Below, piece by piece: positions 44,555 to 53,215 of a stretch of 64,000 nucleotides of DNA. Below the pieces are notes generated by a model. The model was not told the origin of the DNA. It worked only from the letters and a program-made list of their open reading frames with translations, and did no database searches. Source of the DNA: a virus; the IMG/VR virus record IMGVR_UViG_3300020159_000429, positions 1-64,000 of that record; one strand, given 5' to 3'. Position numbers and translations under genes: made by a program. How positions within the stretch are numbered: position 1 is the first letter of the stretch; each line of letters begins with the position of its first letter.

Positions 44555-46624
44555 ATGGCGTATACCGTAAATAAAACAGATGGGTCAATAGTAGCCACTG
44601 TATCTGATGGACAAATTGATCAGGGCTCAACAGACTTAACACTAATTGGTAAAAATTTTAGTGGGTTTGGTGATTACCTTAATGAAAATTTTATCCATCT
44701 GCTAGAAAACTTTGCCGGACAATCACAACCTGGTCAACCTATTGTTGGACAATTATGGTTTGACACTTCAGAAAATAGAATTAAAGTATATTCCGGCAGC
44801 GAATGGAAATCAGTAGGCACATCGTCATTATCAGTATCTAGGCCGTTAGACATTAGTACTGGTGACTTTTGGTACAATACTTCAACTGCTCAATTGTTTT
44901 TCTTTGATGGAACTAGAGATGTACTAGTAGCACCTCTATATAGTTCCGCTCAGGGATTCAGTGGTGTTAAGGTTGAATCTGTTGAAGACTCGGATAGACG
45001 AAATAAAGTTATTACAGGAATTTATTCCGGTGGAATTTTAATGGGCTACTATAGTGCTCAAGAATTTCAATTAAGAAACCCAATTACTGACTACAATACT
45101 GTTAATCAAAATTTAGAAGTTATTCCTAACACTTTAATAAAAATAGGTTTTAACATAGCAGACCCGGCATATAAATGGCAGGGTACAACAGTTAATTCAG
45201 ATAGGTTAGGTGATGTTGATGCTATTTCTTATGTTCGAAAAGATCTGCCTACTGTACTAACAGAGTCAGTGACCATTCAACGAAATGATGGTTTATTCTT
45301 CGGCACCGGACCGCAGGGTCAGTTGGGTGTTGAAAACTTTAGAGATGTTACTCTACGAAATACAACAGAAGACGGTAAGATAACGTTAAGGTCAACACGA
45401 GCAGGCAGTTTATTAAATTATATTGTTATAACACCTAACTCTTCTGGTACAGATCTAATACAAATTGCTCCAACAAATCCTTTAAGTTTAACAACTATTG
45501 GCGGTAGTTTAGAAATTACTGGAAACTTAACTGTGTTAGGTAACCTTGTTAGTGTTGATGTTTCAACTCTACAGGTTGAAGATAAAAATATCGAATTAGG
45601 AAAAAAATCCGACGGATCAAATATTACTGATGCTCAAGCATATAATGGTGGTGTTGTTTTAAAAGGAACAACTGACCACTACATGATATGGAACCAAGCA
45701 GAGTCAACAGTAGCCGATGAACAAGATTGGGACTTTAGTGAAAACATTGATATTCCAGCTACTAGATCTTATAAGATTGGCGGGGTTGAAGTTCTTAGAA
45801 GCAACGGAGTAACTATTGAGTTGACCTCGGCAGTTACCATAGCCCCAGGTCTTATTAGCTTTGGTTCTCAAACCAGTCTTACTGCTGACAACATTATTAT
45901 TGATGACAATAGAATTTCTAACAATGCTAGAAACACCAATTATGTAAACGGTGATCCTCCTAACCCAACAAACATAGTAATTGAACCATTGGGCGACGTG
46001 GAGTTTTTGGGAACCCCATCTCCTAGACTATTAGGAATAAGAACTACTGGTGAAGGTGCCATTAATCAAGTACAAGAAAGTTACACTTATCTTAATGCGG
46101 TTGATCCTTACGAATTACAAGAAGCTACATCTAAAAAATATGTTACTAACTTAGTTAGAACAAGAAGTATTCCGTTGACGTTAGATATTACAAAAAATAC
46201 AAACAGCGGCCAGGGTACACAAGCAGAACAGCCATTAACTAACGCAGAAATTATTGCGTTAGTTACAGAAATATGTCCACCAGATGAATACGAAGAAAAT
46301 ACACTCTGCCGTATAGCAACAACTCGATACTATCAAGAAGATATTCAGCAACAAACATTTACCATCAACTATTCTACATTGTATGAGGTAGACGGATCAG
46401 AAACACCCGGCGGCGTTGAAACACCACACGGTGTTGTATTAGACATAGAAAATCCAGTAGTCATTCCACAAAAAGCACCACCGTTGCTATTTGTAAGACG
46501 AGGATTAATTGTTTTAAGATTAGAAAATATTTCTTCAACATTAACATGGGTAGTGTTTACTGCGTTGTCTGAAGATCCGTCACCGTACCAAATTCCGTAT
46601 AGTTCATACGGCACACGATTATAA
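44555..46624 (+). CDS. Tail fibre paralog 2
   Basis: A 689-residue fibre protein with the shared N-terminal domain (LTLIGKNFSGFGDYLNENFI, HLLENFAG, GQLWFDTSENRIKVYSG). The middle is beta-rich with typical fibre sequences (GLFFGTGPQGQLGVENF, LEITGNLTVLGNLVSVDVS, VEDKNIELGKKSDGS). No collar domain is visible; the C-terminal 120 residues (ATTRYYQEDIQQQTFTINYS and following) look like a distinct globular head, not recognised. A GGAGCGAG ribosome site precedes the ATG. The position in a run of five paralogs suggests alternative or hetero-oligomeric host-binding fibres. Confidence 0.8.
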   Translation: MAYTVNKTDGSIVATVSDGQIDQGSTDLTLIGKNFSGFGDYLNENFIHLLENFAGQSQPGQPIVGQLWFDTSENRIKVYSGSEWKSVGTSSLSVSRPLDISTGDFWYNTSTAQLFFFDGTRDVLVAPLYSSAQGFSGVKVESVEDSDRRNKVITGIYSGGILMGYYSAQEFQLRNPITDYNTVNQNLEVIPNTLIKIGFNIADPAYKWQGTTVNSDRLGDVDAISYVRKDLPTVLTESVTIQRNDGLFFGTGPQGQLGVENFRDVTLRNTTEDGKITLRSTRAGSLLNYIVITPNSSGTDLIQIAPTNPLSLTTIGGSLEITGNLTVLGNLVSVDVSTLQVEDKNIELGKKSDGSNITDAQAYNGGVVLKGTTDHYMIWNQAESTVADEQDWDFSENIDIPATRSYKIGGVEVLRSNGVTIELTSAVTIAPGLISFGSQTSLTADNIIIDDNRISNNARNTNYVNGDPPNPTNIVIEPLGDVEFLGTPSPRLLGIRTTGEGAINQVQESYTYLNAVDPYELQEATSKKYVTNLVRTRSIPLTLDITKNTNSGQGTQAEQPLTNAEIIALVTEICPPDEYEENTLCRIATTRYYQEDIQQQTFTINYSTLYEVDGSETPGGVETPHGVVLDIENPVVIPQKAPPLLFVRRGLIVLRLENISSTLTWVVFTALSEDPSPYQIPYSSYGTRL

Positions 46625-46639
46625 TAATGGAAGAGCGAA

Positions 46640-48262
46640 ATGCCATATCAAATTAACAAATTTAGCGGAGACCGACTAGTAATACTAGAAGATGGTACAC
46701 TAGACTCTACTACGAACCTCAATCTAGTAGGCAAAAATTTTGCCGGCTACGGCGAAACACAAAATGAAAACTTTGTGTGGATGCTAGAAAATTTTGCCGG
46801 TGGGATCGCTCCTGGAAAACCGTTATCGGGCCAACTGTGGTATGATTCTATTACAAAAAGAATTAACGTTTACACAGGTTCTTCTTGGAATGTAGTAGGC
46901 GGAACAAAAATTTCTAGTACAGAACCTCTTGATCCAGCCCCAGGCGACGGGTGGTATGAATCTGACAGCGGTAAATTTTATGTATATGACGGAACTGATT
47001 TTCAATTTGTAGGTCCGGAAACTGTAGTAGGGTTTGGAAATACTCGACACATGTCAACTACGGTAATTGATTCTGTTGGAAACCCTGTACCAGTTATTCA
47101 AACAGTAATCAATGACGCAATAATATCTATTACTACTGACAGAGCATTTACACCGTTAACTCTTATTACTGGATTTACATCATTTGTTAAAGGCGTCAAT
47201 CTTTCAACATCATCAACAATTAACGGCAGCATCACCGGAAATGCTGGTTCAGCAAATCAACTATCAACAATAAGAAATATCAACGGTGTTGGATTTAACG
47301 GCAGCTCAAATATTACAATTACAGCAGCAACACCAGAAGATTTAATAGCCGGCAATTATATAACAGGTTCTACGTTTGATGGGTCAGCACCAGTTACGTG
47401 GAATGTTAATGCGTCATCAAATAATATTCAAAATACTGTAGTTGCTCGCGACAGTTCTGGAAATTTTGCTGCTAATACTGTAGTAGCTAATCTCACAGGC
47501 AATACTATTGGAACACACACTGGCCCAGTTGTTGGCGGAGTGACTGGCAACGTTCTTGGCAATGTTACTGGCAATGTACTTGGCAATGTTACAGGTGATG
47601 TTGTTGGCAATCTTACAGGTTCGGTAATAGGTAATGTTCAAGGAAATATCAAAGGTAGTTTAGTTGCCAGTGATAACTCTGTTGCCTACGACGGTGTAAC
47701 AAAAATATTTACAGGAACATTCACTGGTAACGCTACGTCGGCTACTAGACTTCAAAATGAAATATTAATTAATAATGTTCCGTTTACTGGCCAGTCTAGC
47801 ATAACTGTGTTTGACAATACAAAATTTCCTACAACTGGCGGGGAACTAACTGGTCCGTTAGTGTTAGCAAATGACCCCACAACAGGATTAGGTGCTGCTA
47901 CAAAACAATATGTTGACTCTCGTGATCAAATAATTAAGTCTGAAGTTATCGCATTATTTCCAACAAACTATGTTATTACCTACGGTAACACTCAGTACAG
48001 TCAAGCAGGATTTACTAATCAAGTAGGTTCGTTTAATTTTGGTGCAAACTTTTTTGACGTTTTTCCTCCTATGGGAAAAACAATAGGAGACCTTGAAGCA
48101 TTTATTCCTAGTATTGCTGTTATTCACTACGCAGGTCGAGTTGACGGAAACGATTCGATGGTTTGTACTTGGAGCAATTTAGGCGATAGGATTAGAGTTT
48201 ATGTACAGAATACAGAACAACGATCAACCCCAGCTGCCAACTGGTTAGCTATTTGGAGATAA
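46640..48262 (+). CDS. Tail fibre paralog 3 with GNVT repeats
   Basis: A 540-residue fibre protein. The N-terminal domain matches the other paralogs (NLNLVGKNFAGYGETQNENF, WMLENFAGG, GQLWYDSITKRINVYTG). Residues about 284-340 are a four-residue periodic repeat (GNVT, GNVL, GDVV and similar) likely to fold as a thin beta-helical shaft. The C-terminal 120 residues (FPTNYVITYGNTQYSQAGF to the end) would be the receptor-facing tip; its family is not recognised. It is followed after one base by a chaperone-like gene, as expected for a fibre needing assembly help. Confidence 0.8.
   Translation: MPYQINKFSGDRLVILEDGTLDSTTNLNLVGKNFAGYGETQNENFVWMLENFAGGIAPGKPLSGQLWYDSITKRINVYTGSSWNVVGGTKISSTEPLDPAPGDGWYESDSGKFYVYDGTDFQFVGPETVVGFGNTRHMSTTVIDSVGNPVPVIQTVINDAIISITTDRAFTPLTLITGFTSFVKGVNLSTSSTINGSITGNAGSANQLSTIRNINGVGFNGSSNITITAATPEDLIAGNYITGSTFDGSAPVTWNVNASSNNIQNTVVARDSSGNFAANTVVANLTGNTIGTHTGPVVGGVTGNVLGNVTGNVLGNVTGDVVGNLTGSVIGNVQGNIKGSLVASDNSVAYDGVTKIFTGTFTGNATSATRLQNEILINNVPFTGQSSITVFDNTKFPTTGGELTGPLVLANDPTTGLGAATKQYVDSRDQIIKSEVIALFPTNYVITYGNTQYSQAGFTNQVGSFNFGANFFDVFPPMGKTIGDLEAFIPSIAVIHYAGRVDGNDSMVCTWSNLGDRIRVYVQNTEQRSTPAANWLAIWR
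47490..47662 (+). repeat. 12-base tandem repeat coding a GNVx shaft
   Basis: Degenerate 12-base units (such as GGCAATGTTACT) repeat about a dozen times, each coding Gly-Asn-Val/Leu/Ile-x. They lie within the 46640-48262 fibre gene and are prone to copy-number change, which would alter shaft length. Confidence 0.8.
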
Positions 48263-48263
48263 C

Positions 48264-48623
48264 ATGTACTACGTTTGTATAGAAAATAATCAAATCACAA
48301 CAATATTAAATTATCAGCCTAATGTTCCTGATACTGTTTTAGTGACTGAAATTACCAATGAACAATATGATCAACTTGTTAACAACACACATTTTTTTAA
48401 TGTGGCAACAAACGCAGTTGAGTCGTTGACTAATGAACAAATACTTGCTAAGTCAACGTTTGATCAAAACAGTGTACATAGAGAATTTTTAAACACTACT
48501 GATTGGCAAGTACTAAGACACATAAGACAAAAGGCATTGGCGGTGCCCACAACATTAACAGACGCCGAATATTTAGAATTAGAACAGCAAAGACAAACTG
48601 CTGCTGACAGCATAACAGAATAA
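48264..48623 (+). CDS. Tail fibre assembly chaperone-like protein
   Basis: A 119-residue protein. The C-terminal third, EFLNTTDWQVLRHIRQKALA, followed by TTLTDAEYLELEQQRQTAAD, matches the TDW...R.....LT..EY..L...RQ pattern of phage tail-fibre assembly chaperones (PF16778 type). The N-terminal part (MYYVCIENNQITTILNYQPN) is a small beta domain also seen in that group. It directly follows fibre paralog 3, which it probably helps to fold. Confidence 0.72.
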   Translation: MYYVCIENNQITTILNYQPNVPDTVLVTEITNEQYDQLVNNTHFFNVATNAVESLTNEQILAKSTFDQNSVHREFLNTTDWQVLRHIRQKALAVPTTLTDAEYLELEQQRQTAADSITE

Positions 48624-48635
48624 TAGGAGCAAGTA

Positions 48636-50417
48636 ATGCCATACCAGATTGATAGATATAACGGGTCGTTCTTTATAGAGGTACCCGATCAAACGGTCGA
48701 TAGTTCTAGCTGCGACTTGAAATTAATTGGCAAAAACTATGCCGGGTATGGTGAAGTCACTAACGAAAATATACTATACTTATTAGAAAACTTTAGAGGA
48801 TTTAGTGCTCCGAGAAGACCGCTCACTGGTCAAATATGGTACGATGAGTTATCTAACAAGATTAAATTCTATGACGACACCCAACAATGGAAGACAGTCT
48901 CAGTAACAGACGTAGCATTGTTAGCACCTACAGGGTTATCTGTAAAAGACAAAGGTAATCTATGGTATAACGATACACTAAAACAATTGAATGTGTGGGA
49001 CGGTGCTGACTATGTTATTATTGGACCTGAGCTAGCTGTAGGGTTTGGGAAAACTAAACTCAGTTCAACTACCATTCGTGATAATGGAAACGTTGAACAT
49101 GCTCTCATAGAAGTTTATAATAACGAAAAAGTTGTAGCAACAATTAGCTCGACCGAATTTGATATTGGTGTTATTGACACTATTGCCGGCTTTACAAGAA
49201 TTAAACAAGGCTTTACATTAGTTGACACACCGTCTACTGGAGTAACAACTTCTGGTTACAAATATTGGGGTACTGCAAGCAACACAGAAAAATTTAGTGG
49301 ATTTACTACCGCTGATTTTGTAATGCGAGGGATGAACGGATCAACATTTGGCGATACTGGTGTAACACTAGGTGATGACAGTGATTTAAAAATATTTGTT
49401 GAAGACTTTAATAAAGTAGTAATATCAAGCCAATTAAATGGTCCTTTAAAAATTCGTGTTAAAAATGGAAATATCAACAATGATGTTGCTATTTTTACAG
49501 AAGCTGGTATGGAGCCTAACACTACTGAAATATATAATTTAGGCTCAAATAGTAAAAAGTGGAATGAGATACACTCTAAAGATGTATTCGGTAATGTACG
49601 AGGAACTCTACAAGGTGATTTGCTGGCAGAAGATGATCAAGTAATGTTTGACGCTAGTCTTAAAGAATTTTACGGAACACACGTAGGCACTCAACAAGGC
49701 GATATTAGAGCAGCAGATAATTCTCTTTGCTTTGATTCTTCTGCCAGAGCATTTATTGGTGCCCAAGGAACATTTACTAACATTACTACAGATTTATTGA
49801 CATTGATAGACAAAGTAATTGGAGACCTTAAAGGTGATATCTATGCCAGCGATGATACTATTGCTTACAACGCAGGCACAAAAACCTTTACCGGCACATT
49901 AACAGGCAATGCTGCTACTGCGTCTAAATTCCAGTCTCCAAAATTTATCAACGGTGTTCCGTTCGATGGATCAGAGAATATCAATGTAGTTGACGAAACA
50001 AGAGTTGCTAAGACTGGCGGTGTTATGTCAGGTTATTTGACTTTAGTTGATGACCCAATTAATGAAAAACATGCTGCTACTAAAAAATACGTTGACGATC
50101 AAATTGCCAATAAAACGTTATATTTTAGTTTAGATACCAAGGGGCTATCAATAATAGGCGCTGGTGTTGGATCAGTTGCTGGATTATTAAATCAACTAGC
50201 ACCACCATTAAATTTCCGTGTCGGTACAATGGCACATATTGCCAGCACAATACAGAATGTTTCAACATCTACTTCTATATCTAGAGGAGGTTGGATTAGC
50301 GTGTCATTTGTAAGCAATGTGTCAGTAACAACTACAGTTGACAATCCGTCACGCAATAACTCATTAATTTACAGAGTTAATTCTATTCAATCGAGTTGGG
50401 AATATGTCTCAGGTTAA
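48636..50417 (+). CDS. Tail fibre paralog 4
   Basis: A 593-residue fibre protein with the family N-terminal domain (DLKLIGKNYAGYGEVTNENI, YLLENFRG, GQIWYDELSNKIKFYDD). The middle carries a fibre segment (YNLGSNSKKWNEIHSKDVFG, TFTGTLTGNAATASKFQSPK, FINGVPFDGSENINVVDETR) shared with paralogs 3 and 5. The C-terminal 100 residues (YFSLDTKGLSIIGAGVGSVA and following) are unrelated to the other tips. TAGGAGC precedes the ATG. The end overlaps the 2-oxoglutarate oxygenase gene by 14 bases, so the two are translated together. Confidence 0.8.
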   Translation: MPYQIDRYNGSFFIEVPDQTVDSSSCDLKLIGKNYAGYGEVTNENILYLLENFRGFSAPRRPLTGQIWYDELSNKIKFYDDTQQWKTVSVTDVALLAPTGLSVKDKGNLWYNDTLKQLNVWDGADYVIIGPELAVGFGKTKLSSTTIRDNGNVEHALIEVYNNEKVVATISSTEFDIGVIDTIAGFTRIKQGFTLVDTPSTGVTTSGYKYWGTASNTEKFSGFTTADFVMRGMNGSTFGDTGVTLGDDSDLKIFVEDFNKVVISSQLNGPLKIRVKNGNINNDVAIFTEAGMEPNTTEIYNLGSNSKKWNEIHSKDVFGNVRGTLQGDLLAEDDQVMFDASLKEFYGTHVGTQQGDIRAADNSLCFDSSARAFIGAQGTFTNITTDLLTLIDKVIGDLKGDIYASDDTIAYNAGTKTFTGTLTGNAATASKFQSPKFINGVPFDGSENINVVDETRVAKTGGVMSGYLTLVDDPINEKHAATKKYVDDQIANKTLYFSLDTKGLSIIGAGVGSVAGLLNQLAPPLNFRVGTMAHIASTIQNVSTSTSISRGGWISVSFVSNVSVTTTVDNPSRNNSLIYRVNSIQSSWEYVSG

Positions 50418-50901
50418 ACTAGTTAAAAACTATCTTACTAATGTAGACGAGATTATTACTCTGGCTGAAAAGCATAGAGATAAATTTTCTAGTCGAACCG
50501 ATAATGACACTCACAACTTTAAAACCACCTACGGTAACAGCAAATTAAAAAGCCTATTTTATTTTAATATGGATGACGAATTAAAGGCTGCTATCACTAA
50601 GACAATTCCAGACGATCCTAGATTTATTACCAGCATGACTATCAACAGATATGACCCGGGTGATTATCTACTAAGACACAAGGATAGCATTGGCGGATAT
50701 TGGAAATTTAAATTAATATTCTTACAAAGTGAAAACCCGCATTTCAAATATTTTGACGATAGCGGCACTGAACACATTGTAGAAGAAGAGCCCGGAGCAT
50801 ACGTTGATATGCCCATTCACTTCGAACACGAAGTTACAGAAATTGGACTTAACGAACAGTCTAAATACAGTTTAGTTTTAGCATGGGGAAGGATAGGATA
50901 A
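50404..50901 (+). CDS. 2-oxoglutarate/Fe(II) oxygenase (prolyl-4-hydroxylase type)
   Basis: A 165-residue protein with the double-stranded beta-helix oxygenase pattern: INRYDPGDYLLRHKD gives the HxD metal ligands His92 and Asp94, HFEHEVTEI gives the distal His142, and KYSLVLAWGR holds a basic residue that could bind 2-oxoglutarate. The family hydroxylates protein side chains or nucleic acids. The gene overlaps the end of fibre paralog 4 and the next gene, so a role in modifying fibre or other virion proteins is possible (inference). Such oxygenases are frequent in aquatic T4-like phages, but their substrates are largely unknown. Confidence 0.8.
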   Translation: MSQVKLVKNYLTNVDEIITLAEKHRDKFSSRTDNDTHNFKTTYGNSKLKSLFYFNMDDELKAAITKTIPDDPRFITSMTINRYDPGDYLLRHKDSIGGYWKFKLIFLQSENPHFKYFDDSGTEHIVEEEPGAYVDMPIHFEHEVTEIGLNEQSKYSLVLAWGRIG

Positions 50902-51371
50902 TGTCTAAGAAATCAAGAGATTTATTGTTTATAAAAAGCACCGGTGTGTTAATTGGTGAAATAACACCAGAAACAGATACTCAAACCTTAAACCTGGACA
51001 ACTTTGTTGTTAAAACAGTTGACCTAGATGAGGATATTGGTGACTATTGGTACGGTGATTACACTACTGGCGAAGTAAGATCAAGGGCAGACAAGCCTGT
51101 AATTACAGAATCGTATGTAAAGTATAATACTAATGTGTCTATTTTAAATGAATATCCAATACACAAACAATTGAATATTTTAATAGACCTATTAGCCAAC
51201 AGTGATCTGCCTAAAACTGCTGAATTTACTGCTATGGTTGAGTTTTTAAATTCGTCTAAAGCTAATCACCGAGAACAGATCCAGGCATATTCAACAAATC
51301 CTAATGCTTACACCTTTGTTTCTGAAGCTGAAGAAAAAGAAATTATAGCAAAAAAGCAGAATTTTGAATAA
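50901..51371 (+). CDS. Unknown fibre-cluster protein, possible assembly factor
   Basis: A 156-residue protein that I do not recognise. The N-terminal SRDLLFIKSTGVLIGEITPE is a short beta domain, the middle holds DYWYGDYTTGEVRSRADKP and the C-terminal half is helical (HKQLNILIDLLANSDLPKTA). The ATG at 50901 overlaps the oxygenase stop by one base and has AGGATAGG upstream; an ATG at 50883 is also in frame but would lie deep in the oxygenase gene. Its size and place between two fibre genes fit an assembly chaperone. Confidence 0.68.
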   Translation: MSKKSRDLLFIKSTGVLIGEITPETDTQTLNLDNFVVKTVDLDEDIGDYWYGDYTTGEVRSRADKPVITESYVKYNTNVSILNEYPIHKQLNILIDLLANSDLPKTAEFTAMVEFLNSSKANHREQIQAYSTNPNAYTFVSEAEEKEIIAKKQNFE

Positions 51372-51379
51372 TAAAATAC

Positions 51380-51387
51380 GATAAATA
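51380..51387 (+). promoter_or_regulatory. Late promoter-like GATAAATA before fibre paralog 5
   Basis: GATAAATA in the short gap after the 51371 stop, 21 bases before the ATG at 51409. It keeps the ATAAATA part of the late core and would give fibre paralog 5 separate late transcription. Confidence 0.55.
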
Positions 51388-51408
51388 CAGAGAATTGGAC
51401 GAACAACT

Positions 51409-53205
51409 ATGACATACCGCGTAGACAGATATAACGGAACGTTTTTAACAAATGTTTCAGACGGAACCATTGACAGTACCACAGACCTTAAGTTTGTTGG
51501 TAGAAATTATACTGGCTACGGTGAAGTACAAAACGAAAACTTTTTACATCTATTAGAAAATTTTGCCAATACTGTGCCACCAACAAAACCAATTAGTGGC
51601 CAAGTGTGGTACGATTCTGTTAATAAAAAATTAAAATTCTATGACGGTACTAAATTTAAAGTAGCTAACGGTGCTGAGATTGCGTCTAGTCCTCCGCCGG
51701 GTCTAACTGCTGGTGATTTTTGGTTTGACACTAATACCAATCAGCTATCAGCATGGAACGGATCAAGTTTTGTTCTTATCGGGCCACAAAGTGCTCCGGG
51801 ATTCGGAACATCGCAAATTGTAACTCAGGTTGTAAAAGATTCTAATAATACTAGCCATGTAATTTTACGTGCGGTAGTTGGCGGAGTTACTACTGCTATT
51901 TTTAATAATGATGACGATTTTACTTTATCGACCTCAAATAACATTGCTGGATTTTCAGAATCAGGGCGTCAAGTTAAAAAAGGTATTACTTTAAATTCTG
52001 TAAGTTCGACTGGAGTAAGCACAGGTCAAGTATTTTGGGGAACTGCTAGTGACGCTCAAAAACTTGGCGGTGTTTCGCCAGCTAACTATATTCGTTCAGA
52101 TATTGAAGGCGGTTTTAATAACACAATTGGATTCCAGGCTGGGTTAACAGTTGGAACTAGTATTAGAAAAGATTTAAAAATTTATGTAAACTCCTCAGTT
52201 GGTCAACAACCAATCATTGAAAATCAAATTAACGGTCAGATATTAGTTAGAATCAGTAATGGCGCATCAAATATTGACAAAGATGACATGATGATTTTCT
52301 CCAGACAAATTTATGATGTAGCTGATCAAGATTCAGAATTCTGTATTTTACCAGGAGCAACGTCAAAATACAATCTCGGATATGCTGGTAAAAAATGGAA
52401 TAAAATATTTGCTGAACATCTGTTTGGCGATGTTGAAGGCGATGTTATTGGAAATTCAACAGGTGTTCACAAGGGTAGTGTTAGGGATAACTCAAACGTT
52501 ATTTCTTTTGATGCTGACACAAGAACATTCTTTGGAAAATTTGAAGGCGAATTTGCCGGTCCTATTGTAGGACAAGCATCGTCTGCTATTTCTGCTACAC
52601 GGTTACAAGTTGGTTTAAACATTTATAATCCTAGTGATTTAGCATTGCCCGGATCAGCATCGATCCCGATTAGAACAGCTAACGGAACAATCAGTGCTGT
52701 GTTGTTTAATGGTCAATCTGTAGATACACAGTCAATAGAAGGACGCTTGCCATCAGTTGAAAAAGATCCAGATACTGTTGTACTAAGAACAGTCGGTGGT
52801 GACATCAATGCTAGATTCTTTAACGGTACTTCAACAAGCTCTAGATATGCTGACTTAGCAGAAAAATATCTAGCTGATAGGGAATACGCTGTGGGTACAG
52901 TAGTAGCTATTGGTGGTGAAGCAGAAGTTACTGAAGTACAATTTGGTGTTAGAGCTATTGGTGTTGTTTCGGAAAACCCAGCATTCAGAATGAACGAAGA
53001 TTTAGAAAACGGAACATATATAGCATTAAAGGGAAGAGTTCCTGTTAAGGTAATTGGAGCTGTTAGGAAGGGTGATAGGCTAGTAGCAGCAAGCAATGGC
53101 TGTGCTATCAGAGCCAGTTTTCATCAACATCCGGATGTGTTTGCCATAGCCTTAGAAACATCAGACAACATAGAAATCAAATTAATAGAAGCACTAGTGC
53201 TATAA
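51409..53205 (+). CDS. Tail fibre paralog 5 with conserved C-terminal domain
   Basis: A 598-residue fibre protein with the family N-terminal domain (DLKFVGRNYTGYGEVQNENF, LHLLENFANT, GQVWYDSVNKKLKFYDG). The middle repeats the KYNLGYAGKKWNKIFAEHLF segment of paralog 4. The C-terminal 125 residues (RYADLAEKYLADREYAVGTV, then GGEAEVTEVQ, GVVSENPAF, NGTYIALKGRVPVKV and KGDRLVAASNGCAI) form a domain widely found at the ends of phage fibres, possibly an intramolecular chaperone or trimerisation unit. It is the last full member of the paralog run. Confidence 0.82.
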   Translation: MTYRVDRYNGTFLTNVSDGTIDSTTDLKFVGRNYTGYGEVQNENFLHLLENFANTVPPTKPISGQVWYDSVNKKLKFYDGTKFKVANGAEIASSPPPGLTAGDFWFDTNTNQLSAWNGSSFVLIGPQSAPGFGTSQIVTQVVKDSNNTSHVILRAVVGGVTTAIFNNDDDFTLSTSNNIAGFSESGRQVKKGITLNSVSSTGVSTGQVFWGTASDAQKLGGVSPANYIRSDIEGGFNNTIGFQAGLTVGTSIRKDLKIYVNSSVGQQPIIENQINGQILVRISNGASNIDKDDMMIFSRQIYDVADQDSEFCILPGATSKYNLGYAGKKWNKIFAEHLFGDVEGDVIGNSTGVHKGSVRDNSNVISFDADTRTFFGKFEGEFAGPIVGQASSAISATRLQVGLNIYNPSDLALPGSASIPIRTANGTISAVLFNGQSVDTQSIEGRLPSVEKDPDTVVLRTVGGDINARFFNGTSTSSRYADLAEKYLADREYAVGTVVAIGGEAEVTEVQFGVRAIGVVSENPAFRMNEDLENGTYIALKGRVPVKVIGAVRKGDRLVAASNGCAIRASFHQHPDVFAIALETSDNIEIKLIEALVL

Positions 53206-53215
53206 GGAAATAAGA

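Noticed and set aside
47417-47641. Minus-strand frames across the GNVx repeat
   Set aside because: Repetitive antisense shadow of the fibre shaft; no start signal and a low-complexity product.
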